Positions 24,686 to 34,059 of a DNA stretch of 64,000 nucleotides are shown here, one piece after another (the first letter of the stretch is position 1; each line of letters starts with the position of its first letter). Below the pieces are notes generated by a model. That model worked only from the letters and a program-made list of their open reading frames with translations, searched no databases and was not told the origin of the DNA. The stretch spans positions 1-64,000 of IMG/VR virus record IMGVR_UViG_3300021512_000003. One strand, 5' to 3'. The position numbers and the translations under genes are program-made. Source of the stretch: a virus.

Positions 24686-25160
24686 GAACCTATTAAAACA
24701 ACTTAAAGATTTAGAGAAAGAGTCTGTAGAGATAGGGCACTTCCAAGAGCAAGGCCAGCACACTGGTTCTAAGATGAGTTATCCGGGCATAATGAGACTA
24801 CACCACACAGGTGCAACCATTAAGACAACAGGTGTAGTTATACCTCCTAGACCAATCCTCTCCATACTAGAATTTAGACTTCAAGGTAGTGGCCCACAGC
24901 TCAAGCAGGCTGTGAAGGACTGGGCTAAGAAAAGTCTCTCTAGGGAGAGTAGTCTGAATCTCCTAGAAGACATAGGGAAGTCTGTTGTTGTGATGGAGAA
25001 AGACATCTTTGGAGACCCATCCTTACTAACACCAAACAGTGAAAACACAAGAAAGCGTGTTGGTGTAGATGGCCCTGATGCCCCTCTTGTTGATACAGGT
25101 AGTTTGAGAGATAAGGTGGCTTACAGGACAACAATAGATAATACGGTTAAAGGAGGATAG
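24639..25160 (+). CDS. Head-tail or neck protein
   Basis: 173 residues from the ATG at 24639, which has GAGGAG 8 nt upstream. Contains ESVEIGHFQEQGQHTGSKMSYPGIMRLHHTG and PPRPILSILEFRL, a pattern seen in phage neck or tail-completion proteins (gp10/virion morphogenesis type). It would join head and tail. Confidence 0.6.
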   Translation: MPQLTAKLVKKGRGLENLLKQLKDLEKESVEIGHFQEQGQHTGSKMSYPGIMRLHHTGATIKTTGVVIPPRPILSILEFRLQGSGPQLKQAVKDWAKKSLSRESSLNLLEDIGKSVVVMEKDIFGDPSLLTPNSENTRKRVGVDGPDAPLVDTGSLRDKVAYRTTIDNTVKGG

Positions 25161-25163
25161 GGA

Positions 25164-25541
25164 TTGATAACACTATTAAAGACTTCTACCCTCTCCTTTA
25201 CACAACAAGCCTCTGCTGGCTATTATGTCGGTGGAGAGTGGGTAGATCCTCCTAACAGCCCTGCAATATCCGTTGAGGGGAGTCTACAGCCCTATAAGTC
25301 AAAAGGCTCTCTAAGGCAGAGTATTCTTCCAGAAGGGAAGAGTTCTGGTGATGCAAGGATCTTCTACACAAGTGCAGTCCTAAAAACTGCAACACAGTTT
25401 GGAGATACAGAGGCTGACGAGACAACAATAGATGGCAACAGGTATTACGTCTGGTTAGAGCAAGACTGGTCTCTCTACGGATTAACCTCAGATCATCATA
25501 CATACGTCTTAATTAGAGAAGACCAGCAGGCAACCTTATGA
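25164..25541 (+). CDS. Head-tail joining protein
   Basis: 125 residues from a TTG after AGGAGG. Beta-rich with VEGSLQPYKSKGSLRQSILPEGKSSGDARIFYTSAVL, reminiscent of head-closure proteins. It overlaps the next ATG by 4 nt (ATGATAG). Confidence 0.6.
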   Translation: MITLLKTSTLSFTQQASAGYYVGGEWVDPPNSPAISVEGSLQPYKSKGSLRQSILPEGKSSGDARIFYTSAVLKTATQFGDTEADETTIDGNRYYVWLEQDWSLYGLTSDHHTYVLIREDQQATL

Positions 25542-26113
25542 TAGACGAACCAGCAATATATGCTAAGTTTGTCTCTGTTGCTCAAGTAGCAGTAGGTGCT
25601 CTCTTATCACAGACTGGGCCTACAGGTAGTCCAGAAGCCGCTGTCATCAGGTTAAGAACAAACGGTGTAAAGCCAGCCTACCCCTATATAACTGTAGGTA
25701 TCCTTGACACAAGAGATGAAAGTGGTTGGCTAACTGGTGAGTATGTAGACACAAACACAGATAACCCAGTGTATGAAACAAACAAACAACTCCTGATTAA
25801 CTTCAGATGTTATGGTGGTGATGCTCTTAGTATTATAAATGAGTTACACGGTAATCTAAGACTCCCCTCTGTAAGAGACAGCGTAAGATCCACACTAGGT
25901 GGTAGCGTAGTCTCTTTAACTGATCCAGATAATTTGCCAGTGTTACTTGCTGACAAGTATCTTGAGTCTGCTTCTTTTAATCTGGTGTTCAATATAACAG
26001 ATTCACTGACAGACAGCAACACAGGCATTATTGATAATGTGCATCTTAATGGTGAACTACACAGGTTTGATGATGACCCTGCTCCCCTCGATATGACTAT
26101 TATCGAACCTTAA
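25538..26113 (+). CDS. Tail terminator or neck protein
   Basis: 191 residues. PEAAVIRLRTNGVKPAYPYITVGILDTRD and YETNKQLLINFRCYGGDALSIINELHGNL fit the LIC_12616-like neck/tail-terminator family, which caps the tail tube. It is placed directly before the sheath gene. Confidence 0.68.
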   Translation: MIDEPAIYAKFVSVAQVAVGALLSQTGPTGSPEAAVIRLRTNGVKPAYPYITVGILDTRDESGWLTGEYVDTNTDNPVYETNKQLLINFRCYGGDALSIINELHGNLRLPSVRDSVRSTLGGSVVSLTDPDNLPVLLADKYLESASFNLVFNITDSLTDSNTGIIDNVHLNGELHRFDDDPAPLDMTIIEP

Positions 26114-26146
26114 TAAAAAATAAATTAAACCTTTCAAGGAGATTAT

Positions 26147-27502
26147 ATGGCTCTTGAAGATATTGTACAGGTATCTATAAGCCTAGAGACAAGTGCTGTG
26201 AGCAGGGCTGGATTTGGGATTCCCATTTTTATCAGTGCGCACAATTGGTTCACAGAACGAGTTAGAACATACACAAACTTAGTAGGACTAGAGGCAGACA
26301 TCCCTGCTGGCTCTGAAGAGCATACAGCAGCTAGTGCTTTCTTCTCTCAGTCACCAGCTCCTTCTCAGATCAAAGTAGGGCGAAGAGAGGTAGACTTAAT
26401 AACCTTCACACCTTCTGCTGCTACGGCTACAGGGCAAGTTTATACTATCACTGTTGTGGGTACAGATGATGTAGCTGTTGTTGCTACCTTCACAACATCT
26501 ACAGGATCTGAGACAGCCGCAGACATTGTAACAGACCTTAAGGCAGATTTGAGTGGTATCGTTGGTGTCACTGTTGCAGGTACTACAACTCTAACACTTT
26601 CTAAGTCAGGTTCCACTGCATTCAGTGTTAACACTTTGAAGCGTCTTGCAGACGCATACACTGTTACAGAGACTGCTGCTGCAGGACTCTCTGCGATTGA
26701 AGCTGTAGATTCCGACTTCTACTTCATCACAGCACACGACCACACAGAGGCCTACATCCTAAGTATGGCAGCTGCAGTAGAGGCAAAAGAGAAGCTATAC
26801 TTTGTCTCTAGTCAAGATGTGAATGGGTTGGCTACCTTGGCCGTTCCTGCTACAGATACACTGGGCAAACTCACTGATCTTAACTACTTCCGAACAGCAA
26901 GTATGTTCCACCAGACAGCAGACACTACCTTCCCTGAGTGTGCTTTTGTGGGTAAGGGTGGGCCTTATGAACCAGGAACTATCACTTGGGCTAATAAGCA
27001 ATTAGCTGGTGTAGCCTTTGGAATTAACCCAACTTCTCTCAATGTACTCTCAGCAACAGAGCTAAACAACCTTCAAGCAAGGAATGCTAATGTTGTTATT
27101 AGGACAGGCGGCATACCCATTACAAGGGAAGGTCGTGTTGTAGGTGGTGGTAGTGGTCTTGGTGAGTGGATTGATGTTATTCGTAGTAGGGATTTACTTA
27201 TTGCAAGGATCAGAGAGGCATACCAGAACAAACTAATCAACGCTCCTAAAGTGTCTTACACGGATAACGGGATAGCGGAGATGCGAGGGGTTCTAACCAC
27301 CACTCTTAACCGCTACGTATCTACAGAAGCTTCGCCAAACATCCTGAGAGAGAATGATCCCTACACCACTAATTTCCCACGAGCAGCTGATGTATCACTT
27401 GCTGAGAAAAGTGCTAGTAAGCTTACAGGCTCATTCACAGCTATCTTAGCTGGTGCCATCCACGTTGTTGTCGTCACTGGCACACTTGCACTTGTAGATT
27501 AA
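26147..27502 (+). CDS. Contractile tail sheath protein (DUF3383-like)
   Basis: 451 residues. The N-terminus VSISLETSAVSRAGFGIPIFISAHNWF and the C-terminal SASKLTGSFTAILAGAIHVVVVTGTLALV match DUF3383 sheaths of KPP10/Mu-like myophages. It defines the phage as a myovirus. AAGGAG upstream of ATG. Confidence 0.87.
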   Translation: MALEDIVQVSISLETSAVSRAGFGIPIFISAHNWFTERVRTYTNLVGLEADIPAGSEEHTAASAFFSQSPAPSQIKVGRREVDLITFTPSAATATGQVYTITVVGTDDVAVVATFTTSTGSETAADIVTDLKADLSGIVGVTVAGTTTLTLSKSGSTAFSVNTLKRLADAYTVTETAAAGLSAIEAVDSDFYFITAHDHTEAYILSMAAAVEAKEKLYFVSSQDVNGLATLAVPATDTLGKLTDLNYFRTASMFHQTADTTFPECAFVGKGGPYEPGTITWANKQLAGVAFGINPTSLNVLSATELNNLQARNANVVIRTGGIPITREGRVVGGGSGLGEWIDVIRSRDLLIARIREAYQNKLINAPKVSYTDNGIAEMRGVLTTTLNRYVSTEASPNILRENDPYTTNFPRAADVSLAEKSASKLTGSFTAILAGAIHVVVVTGTLALVD

Positions 27503-27515
27503 TAGGAGATATTTA

Positions 27516-28016
27516 ATGGCTTTACCAGTTTATTCATCAAAAGACGTTAAGGTGATTTGGTCGGGGGCACCTATTGACGGTCTTGCCCCTGACTCCTTTA
27601 TCACCTTCTCTCGTAACTCAGACATTACGGACGAAGAGGTAGGTGCAGATGGTCAACTAGCCATCTCTCGCCTTCCTGACAAGACAGGCACCTGTACCAT
27701 CTCCTTACAACAGGGAAGCAGGGGTAATTTTATCCTCTCTGGTGTCATGGTAAGTCAAGAGTCAGGTCTAGGCTTCCCTAGAGGGAGTATCACTATCACA
27801 GACCCGTCAGGGAGTGTTCTAGCACTTCTTAAGAACTGTCACTTGAAGACAGCCCCAGAGATTACTCTTGGGAGCAGTGCAACAGGGCAGACACGGGACT
27901 GGGTGTTCTACTGTGAGGAATTGCAATTCACTTCTTCTCCAGAGGGTGTTGATCCATCTATGGTGGATGCGGCTATCATCGCTGCTCACACTGCGACAAT
28001 TATGACTAACATTTAG
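27516..28016 (+). CDS. Tail tube protein (DUF3277-like)
   Basis: 166 residues. KDVKVIWSGAPIDGLAPDSFITFSRNSD with RLPDKTGTCTISLQQGS is the usual pattern of myovirus tube proteins. It lies 13 nt after the sheath gene, as expected. A hairpin follows. Confidence 0.82.
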   Translation: MALPVYSSKDVKVIWSGAPIDGLAPDSFITFSRNSDITDEEVGADGQLAISRLPDKTGTCTISLQQGSRGNFILSGVMVSQESGLGFPRGSITITDPSGSVLALLKNCHLKTAPEITLGSSATGQTRDWVFYCEELQFTSSPEGVDPSMVDAAIIAAHTATIMTNI

Positions 28017-28032
28017 ATAAAGAAAGACTGGG

Positions 28033-28050
28033 GGGGTCACTACAGACCCC
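28033..28050 (+). terminator. Hairpin after the tail tube gene
   Basis: GGGGTC-ACTACA-GACCCC stem, preceded by extra G residues. It has only a short T-run (TTAG). It probably limits read-through into tail assembly genes, which need lower expression. Confidence 0.6.
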
Positions 28051-28070
28051 TTAGTTCTCTGGGAGGGGAA

Positions 28071-28568
28071 ATGGTAGAACAGAGTGAGATACAGAAGATT
28101 GCAGAAGAGGTGTCCTTACAACAAGGTATCCTTGACAAGAAGATTGGAGAGGATGTTTATTCAGTTAAGCTATTACCAGCTACAGTGGGTGCTTCTGTTG
28201 GTTTAAAACTAATCAACTTAGCTCTCCCTATTATAGGTGTAATAGTAGATAAGAGTGGAGAGCAAGAATATGTTCTTCCAGAAGATAAGAGTATGTGGAC
28301 AGAAGCCTCTATTCTCTTGGTCAGACAAATGGATCAAGTGGATGTGGTAGACACAATGAAACTCTTACTAAACCAGTCCACCTGTAACGGTGTTACGATA
28401 GACTTTGATCAGCACTTCGCTGCTAAGTATAGCAGGTTGATCTCTCTTGTAGAGTTTGCTTTGGAGGCCAACTTTAAAGATTTTTTTACAGAGTATCTCA
28501 AGGGAAAAGGCTTAGATTTGAGTTCCTTGAGAGAGAAGATGACGCTGGGCCAAGCACAACAAGGGTAA
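28071..28568 (+). CDS. Tail assembly chaperone, short form
   Basis: 165 residues, acidic and helical, located between tube and tape measure where lambda gpG-type chaperones lie. Codons 145-146 form the slippery G GGA AAA heptamer. It would coat the tape measure during tail assembly. Confidence 0.75.
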   Translation: MVEQSEIQKIAEEVSLQQGILDKKIGEDVYSVKLLPATVGASVGLKLINLALPIIGVIVDKSGEQEYVLPEDKSMWTEASILLVRQMDQVDVVDTMKLLLNQSTCNGVTIDFDQHFAAKYSRLISLVEFALEANFKDFFTEYLKGKGLDLSSLREKMTLGQAQQG

Positions 28569-28774
28569 TACAAGAGACTAAAAAGACTATTATTGAAGAG
28601 GTTGAGTGGTTGTTCTTCAACACAGTGGCCTCTAAGCATTGCCCTGTTAAAGACCCAAACACACTTAAATGGCAGTACACACTCCCTGACTTCCTAAGAC
28701 TACAGGAGTATGTAGAGATAATGAATGCTCTTGACACAGCCTCATACAAAGACTTAGACCTTAAGAATAAATAA
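28502..28774 (+). CDS. -1 frameshift extension of the tail assembly chaperone
   Basis: Slippery site G GGA AAA at 28502-28508, in the right phase of the upstream frame (compare lambda G GGA AAG). After a -1 shift the frame stays open for 88 codons to TAA at 28772, giving a fusion of about 234 residues. The extension includes IIEEVEWLFFNTVASKHCP and WQYTLPDFLRLQEYVEIM. No own start codon with a good ribosome binding site is seen. Confidence 0.75.
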   Translation, partial: GKRLRFEFLEREDDAGPSTTRVIQETKKTIIEEVEWLFFNTVASKHCPVKDPNTLKWQYTLPDFLRLQEYVEIMNALDTASYKDLDLKNK

Positions 28775-28784
28775 CAGGAGATTT

Positions 28785-30836
28785 ATGCCAAACGAGATTA
28801 AAGACTGGACTATTAAGCTTGGCATGGATCTTTCTGATGTTGAGAAAGGTCTTAAGAGAATAGACGGCCTATTGGACAAACTCAATAGGAAGTCAGCCAA
28901 GATTGCAGGTGGCTCTGTAAGGGGTTCTGGAGCAAGAGCTACTACAAGTGGTGGGGGTTCTGGCACTGTACACAGGGGCTTAGAGGGTAGACAGTTTAGG
29001 GCTGAGACTAGGATAATGTCTACTGAAGAACGGGGTCAAAACATCTTAAGAAGGATTGACCCAAACACAACAGACGCTCGACTGAAAGCTATCCGTGAAG
29101 AAGTAGGTAAGACTGTCTCTGAGCTAGGCTCTCTTAGGGTTGCTGCCAAGAAAGCTACAACAGGTTTACAGTTTGATAAGATCAGTAGAAGTGTTGGGCA
29201 ATTAAACAGGGACTTGGGCGGGATAACACAGAGCTTTAATAGAACTACGAGAGCTATGGAGAGGCAGAAAATAGCTGCCAACGGCCTAAGAGACAGTATG
29301 AGAAACCTTGTTAGGACTTATGCCTCTGTATTTGCAATAGTAGGTGTAGGACGCTCTTTCTTTAGGGTAGGGAAGCAATTAGAGTCGTTAGACGCAACTT
29401 TGTTAGCAGCGTCAGGCTCTACTAAGCAAGCAGCAATCGACTTTGAGTTTATAAGAAGAACCTCCCTTGGCTTAGGTATTGAGTTAAGAGAAGTGGCTGG
29501 AGGTTACGCCAAGATAGGCGCTGCATCAAGAGCCGCTAATTTTAGCACAGCACAAACAAGAGAAATCTTCTTGGCAGCTTCTGAGTCTGCAAGGTCTTTT
29601 GGTCTAAATGCCCAGAGAACTAATTTGGTGTTCTTGGCCTTTGGTCAAATCTTATCGAAAGGTAAGGTTAGTATGGAAGAGCTGCGTAGGCAGTTGGGTG
29701 AGCAGATTCCAGGTGCTTTCCAGATAGCAGCTAGATCCATGAACATGACTACCAAAGAACTGGATAAGATGGTCAGTAGTGGTAAGCTTTCCTCAGAAGA
29801 GTTTCTTCCTAAGTTTGCTGCTGAGTTAAGAAAGACTGTGAGAGAGACTGGTGCACTTGCCGCAAGTTTGAAGAAGGTTGAAGCAGAGCAACAACGTTTC
29901 ACTTCTCAAATGCAGTTAAATGTTAAGGCTGGGTTTGAAGCAGGTAAGGGTGGATTCGCAAGCTTCTTTCAAGACCTCTCTGGCGTACTACACACCCTCA
30001 CCCCAGCTTTTAAAGCCTTTGGTAGAGTGTTTGGTGGTACTGTAGCAGTAATAGGTACAGCAGTTAGGCTGCTTATGCCCCTTATCAACTTTGTTATAAC
30101 ACCGTTTACAAACTTAATCAATCTCATGGGTGCAGGTTTTAGTGCAGAGAAGTCTATTAAAGACTTAACCCTCCTAGACCGCTCTCTCAGGGTCATAGGG
30201 AATACACTTAAGAGTGTTGTTGGTTTGTTCTTTATTGCATTTGGTCTTGTAGAAGAGTTCAATAAGCTAGTAAGTATAGACGGCTCTGAGATATTTGCAG
30301 AGCAAATAAAGAAGATACATGTAACAATACAAGCTTTTGTAGGCTTCTTAAAAATAGTACCTAATACTATAAAGACTCTTTTAGGTAAGACTTTTTTAGG
30401 CAAGGCTATTTCAGCACTTGGTGGCGCCTTTTCAGGAATAGGTAAGTTTATAGTTACTAAGTTACCGCAAGTATTAGGTAAGGCTTTTAATGCAGTTTTT
30501 CAGGTAGTAAATAAATTACCCCTCTTTGGACTCTTATTTAGGATACCTGCACTAATAAGCAGGATGTCCAGTGGAGACTATGTAGGTGCAGCTATAGAGG
30601 TAGGTGCAGGGGTTGCCTCTTTTGTGCCAGGGACAGGAACTGCTGCTGCTGTCACTGCTGATATAGCACTCTTATTGCGGGACAGGGAGAGAAGAGCTGC
30701 CTCTACAAAAGGCACAGCCCCAGTCTCTGTAACTAGCGTAGTAAACGTAGAAGGCTTAACTGTAGAAGGTGCTGCTGATGTAATTTCAGAGGAAGTTGTT
30801 AACAAGATGCTATCAGGTGTAGCTAGAAATAACTAG
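28785..30836 (+). CDS. Tape measure protein
   Basis: 683 residues, which is short for the family. Coiled start (LSDVEKGLKRIDGLLDKLNRK), then the tape-measure N-terminal domain at about 195-365 (GKQLESLDATLLAASGS...RTSLGLGIELREVAGGYAKIGAASR...LRRQLGEQIPGAFQIAARSMNMTTKELDKMV). Hydrophobic stretches follow at about 410-440, 475-495 and 595-615. It sets tail length and may enter the host membrane. Confidence 0.9.
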   Translation: MPNEIKDWTIKLGMDLSDVEKGLKRIDGLLDKLNRKSAKIAGGSVRGSGARATTSGGGSGTVHRGLEGRQFRAETRIMSTEERGQNILRRIDPNTTDARLKAIREEVGKTVSELGSLRVAAKKATTGLQFDKISRSVGQLNRDLGGITQSFNRTTRAMERQKIAANGLRDSMRNLVRTYASVFAIVGVGRSFFRVGKQLESLDATLLAASGSTKQAAIDFEFIRRTSLGLGIELREVAGGYAKIGAASRAANFSTAQTREIFLAASESARSFGLNAQRTNLVFLAFGQILSKGKVSMEELRRQLGEQIPGAFQIAARSMNMTTKELDKMVSSGKLSSEEFLPKFAAELRKTVRETGALAASLKKVEAEQQRFTSQMQLNVKAGFEAGKGGFASFFQDLSGVLHTLTPAFKAFGRVFGGTVAVIGTAVRLLMPLINFVITPFTNLINLMGAGFSAEKSIKDLTLLDRSLRVIGNTLKSVVGLFFIAFGLVEEFNKLVSIDGSEIFAEQIKKIHVTIQAFVGFLKIVPNTIKTLLGKTFLGKAISALGGAFSGIGKFIVTKLPQVLGKAFNAVFQVVNKLPLFGLLFRIPALISRMSSGDYVGAAIEVGAGVASFVPGTGTAAAVTADIALLLRDRERRAASTKGTAPVSVTSVVNVEGLTVEGAADVISEEVVNKMLSGVARNN

Positions 30837-30844
30837 GAGGTCTG

Positions 30845-31471
30845 GTGGGGTTATACTATATAAAAACAAAAGAGGGTACTGTATATGAGCTTGATTCAAC
30901 AAACTCTATACAAATATCTCTCCCATCACAAGCAACAAGGTTCCCTGTAGAGAGTGGGTCAGTTGTGTCAGATCATTATGTTAATAAGAACATAACAGCC
31001 CAGTTCAGTGGAACTGTCTCCTCTATCAAGAGTGTCAGGTTACAGCCACAGAGAGATAAAACACACAAATTAGTTCATAAATCTCCACAAGACTATATTA
31101 AAGGTTTGTATGAGATAAGAGACTCTAAGGAGAGTTTTACACTCTACTACAGTAATGATCTCAACCCAATCCTTAATTGTGTTTTTGAAGTGTTGTCTAT
31201 TAGCCAAAACCAGAACAGAGGCTCTGTTGGCAAGGACTCTAGCTACACTGTCTCTTTTACGGCAATACAGATAAGGTTTGCTTCTCCTTCACAGGTTATG
31301 TCTGAACCTAGGACTGAGTTTGTAGATCTGTTTTCAAAACAACAGTCAGGGGCAGGAGCAACTGACGAACCAACGGCAGACAAGGAAGGCACCCTTGATA
31401 AGGGTGTTAGGTTGTTCAAAGATCCATTTTTAGACAGTGCAAGAGTAACAGGCTTAGTAGGAGGAAGTTGA
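30845..31471 (+). CDS. Baseplate-proximal tail protein
   Basis: 208 residues from a GTG after AGGAGG. Beta-rich, with ATRFPVESGSVVSDHYVNKNITAQFSGTVSSIKS, as in Mu gp43/T4 gp53-neighbourhood proteins behind the tape measure. It overlaps the next gene (TGATG). Confidence 0.62.
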   Translation: MGLYYIKTKEGTVYELDSTNSIQISLPSQATRFPVESGSVVSDHYVNKNITAQFSGTVSSIKSVRLQPQRDKTHKLVHKSPQDYIKGLYEIRDSKESFTLYYSNDLNPILNCVFEVLSISQNQNRGSVGKDSSYTVSFTAIQIRFASPSQVMSEPRTEFVDLFSKQQSGAGATDEPTADKEGTLDKGVRLFKDPFLDSARVTGLVGGS

Positions 31472-31803
31472 TGCCATTAACTCTAAACGTACCTAACACA
31501 GCACACTCCTTACAGACTGTATCTCTTGGTGGTATAGATTATGACATCACTTACACCTACAACACAAGAGATTCTCGTTGGAGGATGGACATAAGTAAGC
31601 AAGGTGTTGTTGTTAAGTCAGGGATAAAGATTATGGAGAATCAGTCACTCCTAGGGAGATACCTCCTCAGTAATTTCGAGCATGGGGATATATTCTGTGT
31701 AAGGGTGGAGAAAGACAGTTCTAATGTAGGACGAGACAACTTAGGTTTAGATAAAGCCTATGAGTTGGTGTATTACACAAACGAAGAACTAAGTCAACTC
31801 TAG
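31471..31803 (+). CDS. Baseplate plug-like protein (DUF6983-like)
   Basis: 110 residues. LGGIDYDITYTYNTRDSRWRMDI and LLGRYLLSNFEHGDIFCVRVE match the small baseplate plug family of myophages. It would fill the hub ring. Position directly before the hub gene agrees. Confidence 0.7.
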   Translation: MPLTLNVPNTAHSLQTVSLGGIDYDITYTYNTRDSRWRMDISKQGVVVKSGIKIMENQSLLGRYLLSNFEHGDIFCVRVEKDSSNVGRDNLGLDKAYELVYYTNEELSQL

Positions 31804-31814
31804 GGGAGAGGGAG

Positions 31815-32900
31815 ATGTCTGATGTTTTCATTAGAAGCTATGAGCTAAGTATTGGTAGTAAGCAAAAGATGTTAGAGCTTGCAGTTTCTCCTTTGCTAAT
31901 AAGACCCTCTTTACGATCAGGTTTAAGTAAGGGGCGATTAAGCCCAGACAAACCCTCACTCGGTAAGTATAGGGACTACTTAACAGTCCAGCCTGGGGAA
32001 ACAACACTAAAGATAAAAGACTTACAGATAACAGCAGACATAAAGTACCTAGGCAGTATGTCTACTAATAATGATCAAACCTCCACTATCAAGATATACA
32101 ACATAGCCCCATCAAGGCTAAAGTATATTGAGGATAACGGAATTGTATTACTGAAGGCTGGCTATGTACAAAATGCTGAACTCCCCCTTGTCTTCACGGG
32201 ACAGATTGAAACACACCACACAAGAAAACAAGGGCAAGATCAAGTTACCACTCTTTTCTGTAAAGACCACCACATCACTCTAGGAAACTCCCGGGTGAGC
32301 CTTCATTGGGGGAAGCCCTCTAAAGGGAAGACGTTGACATACAGAGATGTGTTGGAGGACTTGATAGAGGAAGCTAAGGTTAGAGGAGTACCTCTAGGAG
32401 GATTCTACCCCCATTCAAAACCACTCCAACCAACCCAAGAAGCTCTGGCTTTAAACCTAGATGGCTTCACTGGTGCTGCTCTAACCGTACACAAGATAGA
32501 TGCACCCCTCCCTAATGGATACAATGCCGAAGGAAAGCTCTTAGATGAGATACAAGAGCTTTGTAACGACATTGACTACAGGATGTACCTTTCTCTTGGA
32601 AGTCTCTATGTAGAGCCTAAAACAGCCCCAGAAAGGGTAGAGGTTATCACCTTAGATAACTCACAGATAAAGAGCATTAAACCCCAGAATGATTCTTCTA
32701 CTAAGAGCCTTTCCTCAAAAGATAAGAAGAAGGGTGTTGTTGTTGACATGCTGTTGAATGGAAGTGTTAGCTTAAAAACTGTTGTGAAGATAAAAGAAGG
32801 TGAGTACAAGGGGAGTTACAAAGTAGACACTGTTACTCACAAGCTGGACTACGAGGGTGGAAGCTGGGATACCAGCATCAAGACCACTCAGGGAGGTTGA
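31815..32900 (+). CDS. Baseplate hub protein (gp27/gpD-like)
   Basis: 361 residues with ITADIKYLGSMSTNNDQTSTIKIYNIAPSRLKYIEDNGIVLLKAGY, the typical first tail-tube-like domain of hubs, and a C-terminal VDTVTHKLDYEGGSWDTSIKTTQ. It forms the trimeric ring around the spike. Confidence 0.78.
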   Translation: MSDVFIRSYELSIGSKQKMLELAVSPLLIRPSLRSGLSKGRLSPDKPSLGKYRDYLTVQPGETTLKIKDLQITADIKYLGSMSTNNDQTSTIKIYNIAPSRLKYIEDNGIVLLKAGYVQNAELPLVFTGQIETHHTRKQGQDQVTTLFCKDHHITLGNSRVSLHWGKPSKGKTLTYRDVLEDLIEEAKVRGVPLGGFYPHSKPLQPTQEALALNLDGFTGAALTVHKIDAPLPNGYNAEGKLLDEIQELCNDIDYRMYLSLGSLYVEPKTAPERVEVITLDNSQIKSIKPQNDSSTKSLSSKDKKKGVVVDMLLNGSVSLKTVVKIKEGEYKGSYKVDTVTHKLDYEGGSWDTSIKTTQGG

Positions 32901-32903
32901 GAA

Positions 32904-33575
32904 GTGATTAATCCAAGCGAAGCTTTTGGAACGTTGCTTAAAGACTTTGCAAGACAAAGACTATACACAGCTATCCCTGCTGTAGTAGAGGCAGTGAATG
33001 ATTTTGGTAAAGATCAAACAGTAGATGTTAGACCTGTTATTACGAGAGTCTACGATGATGGTGTGATTCAACAGCCTGGTATTGTTGCAGGTGTCCCTGT
33101 TGTATATCCCTCTGGTGGTGGTGGGATGTTGTCCTTCCCTATAGAGAGGGGTGATACAGTATTAGTTGTTTACTCTATGAGGAGTATTGATGATTGGTTA
33201 GAGAGTAGTGGTGGAGCGATAACTCAAATCCCTACAACCAACAGGCATCATAACCCCACAGACGCAATAGCAATACCTGGCCTGTACACTAAGAAGAGTA
33301 ACCTTTCTCCTAACACAAAAGATGTCGAGCTTAAGTTCAATAACCTGTCTTTCAGGTTAGAGAAGAGTAGTGGTGATATGGTGTTAGAGAATCCAAGTCA
33401 TTCACTGAAGCTTAAAGCAGATGGCAGTGTGTTGCACTCCTCTGGTGCTCAGATAACAGCAGAAGGTGACTTCATCACTGCTACAGGGGTGTCTTTAAAC
33501 TTACACGTACATGCACAAGCAAATGATTCAGATAACAACGTACAAGTGCCTACATTCCCACCTACCGTGATATAG
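32904..33575 (+). CDS. Baseplate spike protein (Gp138/gpV-like)
   Basis: 223 residues from a GTG. An OB-fold region (AVNDFGKDQTVDVRPVI...GIVAGVPVVYPSGGGGMLSFPIERGDTVLVVYSMRSIDDWL) is the Gp138 N-terminal type. A short beta-prism tail with an HVHAQ metal-binding-like tip (LNLHVHAQANDSD) follows. It is the membrane-piercing spike. Confidence 0.82.
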   Translation: MINPSEAFGTLLKDFARQRLYTAIPAVVEAVNDFGKDQTVDVRPVITRVYDDGVIQQPGIVAGVPVVYPSGGGGMLSFPIERGDTVLVVYSMRSIDDWLESSGGAITQIPTTNRHHNPTDAIAIPGLYTKKSNLSPNTKDVELKFNNLSFRLEKSSGDMVLENPSHSLKLKADGSVLHSSGAQITAEGDFITATGVSLNLHVHAQANDSDNNVQVPTFPPTVI

Positions 33576-33591
33576 AGGTGCAGAGAAGCTT

Positions 33592-34041
33592 ATGGTAGAT
33601 ATATTTATAGACCCTCTTACACACGACATAAGTCTAGAAGATAATCAGATGAGGCTTACAGCGTCTGTTGAAGAGCTTACGAGACAGAAGGTAGCTGTAA
33701 CACTTCTTGCCTTTAGGGGAGAGTGGTTTGCTAATCAAACATATGGAGTACCTTACCTACAACAAGGAACTAACACACTCCAACTTCTTGGGAAGACTAA
33801 TAAGAATATTGCAGACACAGAGATAAAGGATGCAATCCTTACAAGAGATGGCGTAGTTAGTATTACTAAATATGAATCTTCTTTAGACAGTCAAAGAAAT
33901 CTTATAGTCTCAGCTGAAGTATTAACTGAAACAGGGGAGACAGTGACTATAGTGTTTGACATTACAGAAGGTATTCCAGCATACACAGGCGCTATTGCTG
34001 GTATTGCTATAGCAGGTGTAGCCATTGCAGGGACAATTTGA
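33592..34041 (+). CDS. Baseplate wedge protein (gp25/W-like)
   Basis: 149 residues. VEELTRQKVAVTLLAFRGEWFANQTYGVPYLQ is characteristic of the gp25-like wedge family that starts sheath assembly. The C-terminal GAIAGIAIAGVAIAGTI tail is an unusual repeated Gly/Ala/Ile stretch. Confidence 0.78.
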   Translation: MVDIFIDPLTHDISLEDNQMRLTASVEELTRQKVAVTLLAFRGEWFANQTYGVPYLQQGTNTLQLLGKTNKNIADTEIKDAILTRDGVVSITKYESSLDSQRNLIVSAEVLTETGETVTIVFDITEGIPAYTGAIAGIAIAGVAIAGTI

Positions 34042-34059
34042 TGAAGAGGTACAATAGTT

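Noticed and set aside
29969-30403. Leftward frame of 144 codons inside the tape measure gene
   Set aside because: Antisense shadow of a confident gene.
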